Shown piece after piece: positions 13,001 to 25,732 of a stretch of 64,000 nucleotides of DNA; the first letter of the stretch is position 1; each line of letters begins with the position of its first letter. The stretch is from Pempheris klunzingeri (taxonomy: Eukaryota; Chordata; Actinopteri; Acropomatiformes; Pempheridae). Under the pieces are notes generated by a model. That model was not told the DNA's origin. It did not search any database and worked only from the letters and a program-made list of their open reading frames with translations. Location of the stretch: the NCBI RefSeq assembly GCF_042242105.1, contig NC_092025.1:15829656-15893655 (forward strand). Direction: 5' to 3'. The translations under genes were made by a program, and so were the position numbers.

Positions 13001-16000
13001 AAGACTGATGGGAAACTGGTACATGGTGGATATGCTCCCACTCCCCACTTGGTGTGACGTTCCAGTAGCACTTTCCACCCACACACCAGGAACTGAGATC
13101 TGAGAGTGTCAATGTTGTGTCAATAAACATTTATTACTAAACCTGTGCCCAGCTGGCTGTGATCTCCTCAGGGGTTCGCCCAATGCTGCACATACCTTCA
13201 CTAGGCAGGGCACTGAGTGCAAACTGAAACTACGCAAACTGTAAAAAAAAAAAAAACCTGCAGAACTTCACATTGGGACAATTTAATACCTGCCTGACCT
13301 TTATTCCAACAAAAAAACTGAATCTTCATTCATTGGGGAGCTGGTTTGAGTTTTCCTTTCAAAGTAAAATGCTACATGCCCTAAAATAAGGGTATTTTCA
13401 TTAAAACGACGCTAGAGCCACCTTTACCCTAGTCGATGCCTCCGTCACGTCAGCTAGTTGCTAATCTTTTCCTTGTGGTCTTCACGAGGGTGCCTGTTTA
13501 CGTAAGTGGGGCAGATTTATGCCAGGTTGCACGGAAGTGAGGCTCACGAATGTGGTGTCTCCAAGCTCAGCGGTGTAACGGCCCCCACACACCAACATGA
13601 AAAATACTACTGTGTGCCTGCATGTTCTGTTCCTCTTATTGCAATTAATACATGCGACTTTCACTGGGAAGCAAATATCAAGTGTGAACAAGGGAGACGA
13701 CTTGATTTCCGCTTTGTTGCATCACAGCCGCAGAGCATATTTATTTATTTACTGTTTTTCTTTTTTTTTTGTTGTTGTTGTTTTTTTTTTTTAAAATGGG
13801 ACTAACTAAAAGGCTCTTTATCTTGAAGGACTATGACCACAGCCTTGGGCCGACCGTACTCCGGTTACAGCAGGCTTCAGGGATAATGGTCCTGCTACTT
13901 GACTTAGCATTGCTGCAACTGCTGCCAGGGGACTCTAAGAGGATTATTCAGAGAAGTAACAAACCTGCTAGCCTCATTATGGCTTGTTTCTGCTCCTCCT
14001 TCTACCCAGATAAACAACGCATGGCTTTGTTTTGACGGCCGCTGTTGACAACAACAACAACAACACCAACACAGCTCTGTGGTGATACTGGCAGACCAGC
14101 GATGTTAGTTCTGCTACGTCACAGCAGCGTTGTCAAGAAGGGATGCAAATAACACTTATTTTCGATTCATCTGTCGGTTATTGCCTCAGTTAATTAATAA
14201 GTTGAAAAATTTGAAAAATTGTGAGAAATGTCAGTCACTGTTCCATCCTCAAATGTCTTGTCCAAAGTTGTTCAGGTTACTGCTTCTTTACTGAGGAGTA
14301 AAGGAACTAGAAAATATAAACATACAACAAGATGGAATCAGAGAATTTCAACAGTTTTTTTTCTTAAAAACGACTCAAACTGATTAATCAATTATCAAAT
14401 TAGTTGGCAATTAATGCAACAGTTGACAACTAATTGATTAATTGTTGCAGCTCGATTGTCCAGTTAAATTACTATTAATTATTATCAAATTAATAATCGC
14501 AAAATGGAAACTTGACTTTAGCCACAAACTGATCCGAGCTCAAACAAAAACACGAAGCTGCACTATTCCAAATTTCTGCACTTTTGTAAATCCGCTGCAT
14601 TTTATTCTAGGCAACTTAAGCTTTTCTCTCTACAGTGAAAATCTACATTTAAGAACGAAGATTCACCAGCGGAGCAATTCAAATACATTCTCTGTATATA
14701 AACAAATTAGAAAGTGAAGTTTAGATTTACTGAAAATCCTGCATCCATCCTGTATAGTCATCTATGGGGTCAGCAGCTGAACAAAGGGAACAACATGTCC
14801 AGTATCCTGCAGCACTAAACATCCACTGAATAGAGTAAATGTGACCTTGCGTAACCCTAGAAGGTACACCGTGTCATGACTGTACGGTCAGTGAACCATT
14901 CTTCAGGCATCCCACACACAATGGTCTTATGGGTGTTTGAAGTCATGAACTTTCTTGTGAGCCAGAAATATATGTTTGTATGAGTAAGGTACATTGTCAT
15001 TTCACATAAAGGGTGTATGTGTTTTTGTTACTGTATGTGTGTAAACTTGTGTGCAAGCATGCATGGAAAAACCGACCACTGAGACTGAACCGAACGACCC
15101 TTTAAGTCACCTGGATGAAAACCACGACTCCTGCCAAAAGCTGCTCCCGCTGTGAGATGGAATGTGAAGTCTGCTCACTTTCCCATGACCAATGCCAACA
15201 CTGTTAACATGACGAGACGCACAAATCCACACGTTACAAGAAGAGATAACCTGTCAGCTGGACACGTTTTCATGTCGAGATATGGCTACTAAGCTGCACA
15301 CAGCACAGTTCAGACCAGAGGAGGCCACGTATGCAGAAAGACTTCACCCGTATAATCTTCCTCTCTGAGTGTTTAATTATGCTCTGACTAATTAGAAAAC
15401 AGGCAGCCGCAGCTTCTCCCAAAAAGAAAAAAATCAATTCACGATTAAAACACACACATACACACCATACACAGGCATTTAATCTGTCCATTTGATGATG
15501 GCTGATACCAAAATGCACCAAGAACATGTCAGACGCAGACATTAAGGGTGTGGTGCACACTCTTCCTGTTACTAGACACACACAATCTGGTTAATCTAAA
15601 AGCAATTGAATAACCAAAAAGGGTACGCAATTCCACTCAGTCATGCCATAACGCATGATTGCTTAGGAGGATTTAACAATTACAGTAATAGTAACAATTA
15701 CAATTATAGACATCCGGCACACAGACTATCATGATTTAATACTTAGCTGCCAGTTTATTCTTAAGTATACCTGCAGCCTAACAGACCAATATTCCGTAAA
15801 ATACTAGTGATTAAACAAGTAAACAATTGTCAATTCAACAGCACTAAAATATCCATAAAATTGGAGCCAAATCTCTCAAAAACTAGGATTTATTTCAGGT
15901 TTTTTGTAGTGGACTGCATTTTTTTTTTTGCCAAGTGTGCCTATGAGGTTGGCAACTGTATATGCACAACAAACATTCTCCTCACAGTACACAGATAAAA

Positions 16001-16306
16001 ATGAATCAGATTTAAGTGTGCAAAAATGTAAATGCATGGGCTGCTCATCCTGCTGCAGCTACATTAGTGTGAGGTACACCTATGCCTTAGGACCTTGACG
16101 TCTTGACGACTCTACACCTGACCACCCTCCCCCTCCCCCTCCCCTCTCTCGTTAAAGCACCTGACCGTCCACACCCACACTCTTGTCTGCACCACCACAA
16201 TAATTTCACTATTTCTTCTTATTTTACGGCGGGATTTCTACCGGCTGATGCAACACACGCATGGCAACAGCACCTTGAAAGCAGACAGCATGCTAGAGAG
16301 CCTTAC
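10009..16306 (-). other. Leader intron of slc7a3 (no gene seen)
   Basis: About 6.3 kb between the coding part of slc7a3 and its candidate first exons. Scattered open frames of 60-100 codons have no recognisable family and no splice context. The region holds one copy of a fish repeat (about 14160-14455), a short CA run near 11587 and otherwise unremarkable AT-rich DNA. Confidence 0.5.
14160..14455 (+). repeat. Fish interspersed repeat ending in gattaattgttgcagctc
   Basis: The element has hallmarks I know from many teleost genomes: ttcatctgtcggttattg at the left end, a central 'tggaatcagagaatttc', then 'aaacgactcaaactgatta', and the right end 'ctaattgattaattgttgca'. Two further diverged copies are present at about 21860-22110 and 26990-27210. 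It is non-coding and probably a SINE or MITE; the class cannot be decided by eye. Confidence 0.6.
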
Positions 16307-16480
16307 CCGGAAGGATGACTCACTTCGATAGTACTCGCGGATGTTGGGAGTCAAGGTTACTGTATACTAAGCGACATTAACGGACACTAAAAATAGCCTC
16401 AAATGCCAAACAAACTGGACGATGCTCAGCTGTCTTTTAGGCCGACAGTCCATCTGTCAGAGACCGAAACGGCAGTTAGC
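16307..16480 (-). other. Candidate alternative leader exon of slc7a3 (3' boundary only)
   Basis: A good minus-strand donor (CCGG|GTAAGG) follows position 16307. If used, it would end a non-coding exon splicing to 10008. The upstream limit given is arbitrary. No acceptor or promoter motif was assigned, so it may be an alternative first exon or a chance donor. Confidence 0.3.
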
Positions 16481-17318
16481 TACGTGGCTCCGACCGGTCG
16501 ACTCTAGCGTGGTGCTAATGCTGCCTTCAGCGATCACGGAAACAGTAATTCCCTAATGTACACACAGGGCCGGTGCTACTTGTGTTTGTTTTGTGCGCGG
16601 TTTTAGCAGTCGAGGTTACCTCACGTAATATCCTGTGTATTTTTACTGAACCCACCCAGCTGTGTTGCTTGATTGAAAACAAACAACACACAACTTCCAC
16701 ATTTTTTTGCATCAGGGTGCGTTTTGCTTACAGATAATTCATCGGAGTGTTCAGAATTACGGAGCTTCTTGGGGGGTCTGTGAAAGCAGCATTACGGTCA
16801 TCCACCGCCTTGGTAGCACACCGTACTAGTGTTGTACGCTAACCGGCTCGGACCAAAACAATGAATGAAAACCCCGAAAGAAAACACGGGAAAGTGAGTT
16901 TAAAATGCCACAAACTAGTTTAAACGTCTCCCCACAACGACCACCTCTTATTGAGTGTCCTGTATCTACTTTATTTTGGTTTTCCGTGAACGCAGTCTGG
17001 TACATCAGCTGATTCCGCGCTCATTTTGACAAACTCCACCGCCTTAAAAACGCCACCGACTGGGTAAATAAACTTAAAATATAAACCTAAAAATATTATC
17101 AATTAATCCTCAAACATAAATCACCGTGCACATACGAGTTGTACTCTTTTTAAACAGGAGTGCACCAACTGATAACACACGAGGGCGGATTGCATCAGTC
17201 TACTTTTCCGGGTGGTGAGGTAAAATATACAACACGGGCGCGAAAAACGTCGATAAAAACACGACTTAGATGAATAAAAATAACTATTTTAATGTATCAA
17301 TGAAAGAGGAGCATTTAC

Positions 17319-17429
17319 CGTTGATATCTTCTGGTTGAAAGGGCGCAGACCGGAGGCCACAGAGGCGCTGTTGCCGTGGTAGCTGATGAAATGTGCCGCC
17401 CGGTTGTGTGTTTGCGGTTTTGCTCAGCT
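17319..17429 (-). other. Probable first (non-coding) exon of slc7a3
   Basis: A minus-strand donor (AACG|GTAAATG) follows 17319. The sequence just upstream of the exon is GC-rich and carries a GC box and a CRE-like site, as expected of a vertebrate promoter. The transcription start was not determined, so the outer boundary is approximate. It probably joins directly to the exon starting at 10008. Confidence 0.45.
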
Positions 17430-17465
17430 GGGAGGGGCGGGACGTGTGTAAACAAACTGACGTAA
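17430..17465 (-). promoter_or_regulatory. Candidate slc7a3 promoter: GC box and CRE-like site
   Basis: GGGAGGGGCGGG (Sp1-type GC box) lies at 17430-17441 and TGACGTAA (CRE/ATF-like octamer) at 17458-17465, just upstream of the putative first exon. CAT genes are known targets of amino-acid stress signalling through ATF factors, which makes a CRE/ATF-like site plausible. No functional claim can be made from sequence alone. Confidence 0.35.
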
Positions 17466-17626
17466 GCTGGAGGCGGAGCTTTTTCCACTCATGAATGGAA
17501 GAACAGACGTAAGAATATTTAAGGTCCTGATTAGGTTACAGTGCACTGGTCAACACAGGGGAGCTTGGATGGCAAGAAGAAGAAAAGGCTGCAAAGTGTT
17601 CAGAAAGTGAATGCATGTGTTTTTTC

Positions 17627-17658
17627 TGTGTGTGTGTGTTTGTGTTTGTGTGTGTGTT
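17627..17658 (+). repeat. Imperfect GT microsatellite
   Basis: TG/GT dinucleotides interrupted by TTTG units, about 32 bp. Not coding. Confidence 0.85.
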
Positions 17659-18059
17659 CTCCTTCCTATAGTAGCTATGCCCATATATGGAAAACTAGCG
17701 TCAGTTTCCTCCCCTCTCCCTCCCCTCTCTGACAGCTATGTATAGACCCTGTCTGCAGCCTCTGAGGTCTCTACACTATATCCGCCTTCGCTTTGTTCAC
17801 CCAGATTAAAAGAAAAGGAGGGAAACACCAAAGCGTGTCTTTCATGTGCATTTTGCACTCAGTGACCTGCGGATGCTGGAGGGTCAGTGGTGGTGTCAAA
17901 ACAATGTGATTTACAACATTTCAGGCCCATCACTGTGCAAAGTCCCGTTCAAAATCTGGCATGTGTGTGATGCAATGATGTGACAAGGTTGCATGTAAAG
18001 TTAGGGGGCACAAAAATAAGAGTCGGTCCGATGCAACACCAACACTACATGGCATGAGA

Positions 18060-18240
18060 GTTTAACAGTGGCAGAATACATTTATTTAAGTTCTGTATTA
18101 ATTTAAGGTACTTGTACTTTACCTGAGTCTTTTCTTTTCATGCTACTTGTTACTTCTACTCCACTACATTTTGAGAGATAATTATTGTACTTTTTACTGC
18201 GCTACAATTATTTGACAGCTTTCGTTACTGTATCTGTATC
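18060..18240. repeat. Partial copy of the fish 'tacttctactccactacatt' repeat
   Basis: Runs through 'ggtacttgtactttacctgag', 'gctacttgttacttctactccactacattttgaga' and 'gtactttttactgcgctac' type text, then 'ttgacagctttcgttact'. This is the left half of the same repeat family as about 430-1010. It abuts the reverse transcriptase remnant to its right. Confidence 0.55.
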
Positions 18241-18690
18241 CTCGGCACAAAGTCAAACACGTCCTCAGTGGGTGTTGGACTCTGCCAAGGTTGTCCCTTG
18301 TCACTGATTCTGTTTGTGGTATTCATGGACAGGATCTCAAGGCACAGCCCAAGTGAGGAGATTTGGGAACCTCAGCATTGCGTCTCTGCTTTTTGCAGAC
18401 GATGTGGTTCTGTTGGCTTCCTCAGGTCGTGACCTCCAGCATGTGCTGTTGCAGTTTGCAGCTGAGTGTGAAGTAGTTGGGATGAGAGTCAGCACCTCCA
18501 AATCTGAGGCCTTGGTTCTCTGCCAGAAAACGGTGGATTGCTACTTCCGGGTTGGGGTTGAGTTGCTGCCCCAAGCAAGGGAGTTCAAGTATGTCTGGAT
18601 CTTGTTCCCGAGGTAACAAGGAGCACGAGATGGACAGACGGACTGGTGCAGCATCAGTACTGACCACAGTACCTCACAATGTCACTCCTG
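18240..18690 (+). pseudogene. Broken non-LTR retrotransposon reverse transcriptase fragment
   Basis: Translation in three successive plus frames gives pieces of a LINE reverse transcriptase: GLCQGCPLSLILFVVFMDRI (from about 18271), then SIASLLFADDVVLLASS with the catalytic-site FADD motif and STSKSEALVL (about 18380-18520), then EHEMDRRTGAASV (about 18625). Frame changes occur near 18345 and 18605, so it is inactive. The wording closely resembles a family abundant in fish genomes. It is only about 450 bp of a multi-kilobase element; both ends are missing. Confidence 0.8.
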
Positions 18691-19054
18691 AACATCGCCT
18701 GACTGAGGCTGGATTTTTTAAAGCCGATATCAATATTTTAGAGACTGAAAATCTGATTTTTGTTTTGTATAAATGCATTAATTAAATGAAAAGGAACACT
18801 TACATTTGATTTTTAGAATACTGTGACAGAAATATGTATGAGTTGGACATTTTACAGTTGGAAAATAAACAATATAAAGTAAACCAAACTATTTAACAAA
18901 ACACTCTCATTATCACTGTTCAAATTCCAATTTTTCTGAGTACTTTAAGAACATCTCATCCATGTTGGCTTGAGTTTGAAAGTTAATTCTTGACTTTGGG
19001 AACAATAGTTGACAGAACAAGCTCATCGCGTGAACATCTGCTGAGAAAGATTGT

Positions 19055-19980
19055 GTGGTACCACTAAAAGCTCCAGAGGAGCTACTAAATGGACCCAATG
19101 GTGAGATTACTTTGCTTGGACGTCTTCACAAACAGACCCCAGGCAGTTCACGTTGGCGGTCACACCACCTCCACTCTTGTGTTGAACACCGGAGCGCCCC
19201 AGGGCTGTGTGCTCAGCCTCCTCCTGTTCACACGGCACACCACGACTGCAACCACCAGACATGGCGAAAACTCTGTGGTGAAGTTCGCAGATGACACTAC
19301 CATCATTGGCTGGATTACAAGCACAGATGAAATATCGTGAGGAAATCAGCAACCTTGCAGTGTTTTTATCACAGATCAACTTACTGCTCAACGTCAGCAA
19401 AATAATTGCGCTGAACATTGACTTTTAGAAAAAAACAAACAAAGACACACACCCCTGTTACATAATTTGAACTGAGGGGAAGCCGGTGATGTAGGTTCCT
19501 GGGAATCAGCAGCAGTCAGAGAATCTTTTGTAGACACATCACATCTCCGCCCTGGTTAAGGAAGCTCAGAAACAGCTGTATTTCTCTAGGAAACTTAAGA
19601 GAGCAAAATTCCCATGCTTAGGGAGCAATATAAAGCATCCTGACTGGAAACATCGAAACTGTCATGGGATGTGCACGGACCTGGACAGGAGGACTCTGCA
19701 GCAGGTGATTAAATCTACCAAGAACACTGGTACCCATCCACCGAGCATCAGTGATATCAATGAGGTGCCTTTGTAGAGACCAAAGGATATTAAAAAACTT
19801 CAGTATGTCACGACCTCGTTCACCCTGCTGCCGTCTGGCAAGAGATACAGAAGTATCTGCTGCCGTACCTCCAGACTACAGAGCAGCTACTGTCCTCAGG
19901 CTGTAAGACGTCTTAGCTCATCCTCCGCACTCCACCACAAATACCACAAAAATACCCTTTTTCTTGTGTGGCTATTGGAA
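19055..19980 (+). pseudogene. Degenerate L2/CR1-like LINE reverse transcriptase fragment
   Basis: Plus-strand translation shows FTNRPQAVHVGGHTTS, NTGAPQGCVLSLLLF and VVKFADDTTIIGWIT (about 19125-19330), the characteristic RT core with FADD. Later, after several stops and frame changes, LLPSGKRYRS-like text and CPQAVRRL-like text appear (about 19830-19910), which is the usual C-terminal end of this LINE type. Many stops show it is long dead. It is a different family from the fragment at 18240-18690, so two independent insertions decayed side by side. Confidence 0.75.
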
Positions 19981-21859
19981 TTTATATTTCGTGGTGTTAG
20001 AATAACAACTAAATAAATCTTCTGGTGGACCTGCTAACAGCACAGAGAGCGTCTCTACTAGTATAGTAGTCTTCTATTTATTGTTACACTACTACAGAAT
20101 TCATTTAGAGGATAGACTGTATAAGATATTTAAAAGATTTAGAGCTGCTTGGAATGTCTTACAGGGTTAGGGTTGATGTAAAGTCACTGTCTAACAGATA
20201 TTGTGATGAACTAAAGGGCCGCACTGGCTTTCTTTACTGTTAAGTTATTTAGGTTATTGTGATTTTTCCTCATTTTTTGTGTAAAAGTTTGCATTTGTGC
20301 TTTATATTGTTTCTATTCCTGGGAAAGGCGGAATGTATTGTTTGCCCCGCCTCGGGCTATCACCAGAGGTAACTTTGGATAAAATGAATTTGTAAATTGC
20401 ATTTTCTCCCTCCCTATCCATCGCTCTCTCTCTCTGATGGTTCTATAGTAGCCACTCGTCTCACCTTTTGTCCTTGCCCAGTCACACTGCTTTGGGTTGC
20501 TCTTTCAATTTACTTCCACTTTATCAAGCTAACCCAACTGGGTGTCTCTACAAACACAACAAGCGTCACGGCTGCACACTGGGCTCCTGTGTTAGAACCG
20601 CTAACAAAACACCACCTAATCTCTGCCTTGGCCTACTGTGCCCATCCTGTCTGCCCACTTTCATTACTCAGGACAAGTCCAGCACATCAAAGCTCACTAG
20701 TTTTGTAGGTCACAGTTCTCACTGAGGAGGAAGGTCAGGGTGGATGTTTGTGTCCCAGGGTTCCTATACATTTTTTAAGTCCATTATTCATAATGTTTTT
20801 GTTCCTCTGGATTTGAGGATACATAGTTGCGCTCCATATACTTGATACAAACAGCAGCGGAGGATGAGAATTATTAATCTCTATTGACTAGAATGACTCT
20901 TCACAACTGTTTTAATGGTGTGCTGTAATTTAACATTAGTTTACATTTAACAATATTACATTTACAGGTATAAAAAAGCAGCATTTTTTCAAGTCCACTT
21001 CTGTTAACTCTGTCTGTGCCATCCTGGAAGCTGCTTTTGGTGGAGGTTTCTGTGGTGGATAGAGGGAGTCGTATACTGTACAGACCGTAAAGCCCTCCGA
21101 GAGACACCTGTGATTTTGGTGGATGCATAAATAAACCAGATTTGTCACATTTTCTCTTACAGGGAACGTTGTGCAGCTCAGTGCGGCACAAGTACTGAAC
21201 TGTACGAAGAGCGACTGTTCATAATTCCTTTTTATAATTCATGTGGAAGCAACAATTGTGTTCAATTACGCTCAAGTCTACTTTGGATCACCTGCGAGGT
21301 CATGGCCTGCATCACAAGATCACTATTCTGGGACAACTTTAATCCACCTGTGGCCAGAATTCCTCTTCCCGTTAATCTGTGTATTTCCCGACAGCTAACT
21401 ACAACAAGAGTAAGATTAGAAACCTTTAAAAATTCATGTTCAGTGAAACAAAAAGGCCCAGTGTTGTTGCTGAGATGTTATTACTTGTATTTATTATGAT
21501 GCTTCCTTTCTGACACATAAACTGTACCTCTTATTTCTAATTTACTGTGCTCAGGTCAAATCTTTTTGTTTTGATATTGTAATACATAAATCCTGTATAT
21601 GTACACCATAAAATCGTAGTTCTGAATTCATGTGATGCACTGGCCCAGTAGTCAAAGCAGCTACACACAGAGTGATGAAATATTTCTTAGGGACTGTACA
21701 AAAAATATTCAGGACAAAGGTGAATCAGGGAAAAGGAAGAGAGGGAGGGTATGAGAATTTGTTTGAGTTGAAGGCAGGTTGAAGGTTTTTAAGGGTAGGA
21801 TCTTTATTTTTTTTCTCACCTTGAATTTAATTTTGCAATATTGTACGCCTGTGAATGAA

Positions 21860-22110
21860 ATGTATGATTTTCATTTGCAATTCATCTGTTGGTTATTTTC
21901 TCTAACAATTAGTAGTTTTTACAAATAACAAAAAGCAGTGAAAACGCCAAATATAGTCTCCCAGAACTAAAATTGCTTGCACCCGAAACCCAAAGATATT
22001 CAGTTTACAATTATATAACAAAGGATCAAATCCTCACATCTGATATGTTGGAAGTGGGAAACGCTCATCATTTCAGCTGTAAATAGTTCCATAAAAAAGC
22101 TGCTTTCACT
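21860..22110. repeat. Diverged copy of the TTGCAGCTC-type fish repeat
   Basis: Contains 'ttgcaattcatctgttggttattttct', 'aaacccaaagatattcagtttac' and 'aaatcctcacatctga', in the same order as at 14160-14455. The right end with the 'gattaatcgttgcagctc' tag is not preserved. Confidence 0.5.
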
Positions 22111-25100
22111 TGTGTGATTATGGTTCCTAAAGCTGCACTGACAGCTATGTCATTGTGTTGTGGTGTTGCTAATGTGTGCACCCATGCGGCACAATACAAG
22201 TGTCATTGAGATAATATGGTTTAAATTAGGTTAAGTGAGCCAATTTAACACACTGTTATTGTGATGTGTTATGGAGAGTAGTTTTGTAGCCAAGGTGAGG
22301 GTTCAAAGGAGATTAAAACATTAATATCTGGGGATGCAGTGAAAGCCTTGTGTACAAATTGTAAGACTTGTGCAAAGAATTGTAACATTTCCTCCTCAAA
22401 CTTGATGAGTTTTCAACCTCATCGTGTTCTTTTTCCATTTCATTGTTAAATTAGGTCATCCGCCAATCTGCGGCCATTCATCCAGCTCCCATGACTCTCC
22501 CTGATCCAACCGTTTCTCGGTGTGGCGCACTAATCACAAGCCGAACTGTGAGTTTTAGTGACTTTGCTTCCATTTCGCCTCTTTGAAAATGAAAAGAGAC
22601 ACACAGACATGACACAGCAGGCAGCAGGAAATTTAATTGGTGGACAGAATTAACAAGGAAGTTCCTCGTCACCCATAGTGGAACTGCAATGATAATATGT
22701 ATTAATACACTTCACAATAATATTGATAGAAAGAATTAAACAGCTGAAAATAAGCGCGGAATAAGCCTTATTTCAGATCAATAAACCAGATGCTGATTAC
22801 GCCTTTAAGCAATGAAATATTGTTCATATAATGAACCTCTTGTCACAGTGCTTAGATATGGTTATTTACCTAACTTAACATTCCCAATAGCTGATTTGAC
22901 AGCACACAGCCAAAGTGTAGGCATGATGATGTAACTAAGACAGCAGAGTTAAAACAATTAATCAGGAGACAATCCTGTCTAAGAGCATGTCCCGAACATG
23001 AAAATCAGGGGGGGAACTTTTTCATGATGCTACATGTTGCTCGACTTTGGGAGGTTTACCATCGAAACCACATCTCCGCTAACGAAAGGGAACACTAATC
23101 AAAGCAGGAAATTACCCTCATTTTAAACTTGATTCAATCAATTAAAAAGACATCCAGAAAACATAAGAATCATTGTAAAAAAAAAAATCTAGCTATGACA
23201 AAAGGATATATGGAAAATATTTTCTTTTTCACCGATTACTGAATCAAAATAGCGTACATACAGTAAGTGGAATGGCTGAATAAAGACACAACATCAAACA
23301 ATTTATAGATTGGATCTCTTAGTTTTGTCCAGGAGCGATAGTTGTGTTTTTCCTACAGCGTTGATACTTATCAGTTCTGACATTTCCACCAGCTTTGTAA
23401 TGACGTGATGTAGAAATAAATGTACATGGGGCAGGTGCAGCAGTCTGTATTGTCTTTGCCATAAGAGAGAGAAAGAGACAGACTGTAAACAATGAGAAAT
23501 AATATACAGGCAATCATGTTAAAGCTTTAAAGTGGATTTGGTAAATGCAACAAGGTCTCTTGGAACAGAAAATACTGATGAACTGACTAATGTAATGGCA
23601 CAATATCATGGTATCATTCACAGAAAATAGCAAACTATGACAAAATGACTGTGGGTCCATACTGGACCACAGCTGAAGCTTTTCAAATAATCAGATTCAT
23701 ACATTTACAGACTTTCTATGTGTGTAAGAATCCTGTTTTTATTGGCGCCATGCACTTTTTGTTAGAGGAGGCAGTTGCTTGGGGATTACGGTCTACATAC
23801 ACAGACAAGGACAATGAACAGAGTTGCAACACTGTGGCCTCTTAAGTCGTTTTAAATGAGTGTACCTTTGTTTTCCGTAATGGAAAACAAATATGCAGAC
23901 AGAATAAATATCTGGGATTTAGGTGTACACTTATTCAAAAGAACCATATATTAATCCCAGGAATAAGACTGGACAATGCTGACTCTTGCTCTTTGGTGGT
24001 GTCAATTCCGTTTTTAAATTTAGCCACGTCTGGTGGAGTGCAACTCATTCTCAAACCGTATGAAATAAATTTTCTTTGATAGATCTTTGCCTCAATTCAT
24101 GTGTTGTTTTTAGACTTGCAACACTTTCTGGACTGAAATATGATTTGACTCTTACCCAATCAGACGGGCAGGTAAAATAAATGATGGCAGCTCTACTGTA
24201 AGATAAATATGGTGCTTTACACAGGCAGGCAGTTTTCATGACATGCTGTCAGAACTGAACAGACATTTTCTGAGCTGAGGGGTTACTGTGCATCGGACTT
24301 CATCAATAAGCATCATGCAGTGCAGACGTTTATCACTAATGTCAATTTCACAATGTCATGTGTTTCAAGACTTGTGACCACTGTGCAGTAGTTATTGCTG
24401 CTACATGTATGGACATCTAATTCAACTGACTTAGCTCATTAGACATAAAGTGTGTCTAATGAACTGCAGATGTTGGTAAAATGCAGGATATATCAATTTT
24501 TACTTGTTGGTAGAATTAAGTGCTTTGTTTTTCAGACACAGACTTATCCATGTCTGGAAAAAAAAACAGGGTTTAAGGAGATAAAGCTCTGAATCAACAG
24601 ACTGAACAACATGATGGTGATCGGAAGCATGCAAAGTAAGTTGTCAGCAAGACACGTATGTTTCGTAGGGAAAGCATGCAAGATTGTCATGCTGCCGGTG
24701 ATTAGTGCGGCTGAGGATGAATTAATGAATCAGAATTAGTCCAGAAAGACATGTTTCAAAAGCAGCTCTAGTCATGGGTGATGTACAGTGCTTATTTCCA
24801 TTAAACAATAGTTCACATATCTTAAAACACTTAACACTCTTAAAACGTCTGCAAGCCAGTTTCTGAGAAACAGCAGATGAACTGTTGCACACTGACTTTT
24901 CTCTACATGCTAGGTAGTGCAGTGGGTAATGCAAAACTGGCTTGCAGGACGTTCTTCCCTTTGCAACACACTATGATCACTCCAACACTTTTTGGGAATA
25001 ACTGGTTGTTTTATGTGGCAACCAGAGACTATGTGTGGCACATACGTTTATAAGTTAAAGTTAAGGTAAAGTTAAGTATTTGTGAACTGTCGCCTTTGGT

Positions 25101-25732
25101 CTTTACAGCGCCCATGCAACCCTCTTTAACTTCCAGAAAGCTCTTAGAGACAGGATAAAATAAAACAAACTTACTTCATTCATACCTAAAAAACACAACA
25201 AAAAACAAAGAGAACAAAACAGGATCAGAACTCTCATTAATAGTCTGCATGCATTCCTATGGTACACATTAGTGCTAACATATATATTTAGACATTATTC
25301 TACCTTATTCACAATATCTTACAATCATTAATATGTGACACTCATCAGGGAGAGACTGACTGTATCATACATAATTTACATTCCTGAAAATTCACGATAC
25401 AGTCACAACTACTGAGGGGCGCCTTCCTAGTTGTACATTTATAAAACAAATGCACAGGGGAGAGAGGAGCCAAAGGTGTCTGAAACATAATCAACATGTC
25501 CTAATGTGTAGAAGAACATACTGAAACCCCGAGATAAAGTTAATACGACTTTACAATAGTATACACAGAGTATAGTATACACAGAGGTAAAAAGAGAGAG
25601 AGGCAGATAACGCAGAAAAGACAGAAAGAGAGATGAAGAGAAGACTGGTGAGGAGAGAAAGGCAGGAGACAGTCCGATCTACACCCCAGAGTTAAACCCC
25701 CCCACCCCACCCGCCCACCTCCCTCAGTAACC

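Larger units (their letters stand above)
17466..25732. other. Intergenic region between slc7a3 and snx12
   Basis: No complete gene was found in about 8.3 kb. It holds a GT-rich microsatellite (17627-17658), a partial fish repeat (about 18060-18240), two broken reverse transcriptase remnants (18240-18690 and 19055-19980) and a copy of the TTGCAGCTC-type repeat (21860-22110). The right part is presumably snx12 3' UTR of unknown length. Other open frames are short and without family resemblance. Confidence 0.6.

Noticed and set aside
12848-13130. Overlapping minus-strand frames of 60-78 codons
   Set aside because: They lie in the slc7a3 leader intron, overlap each other in different frames and show no domain or splice support.
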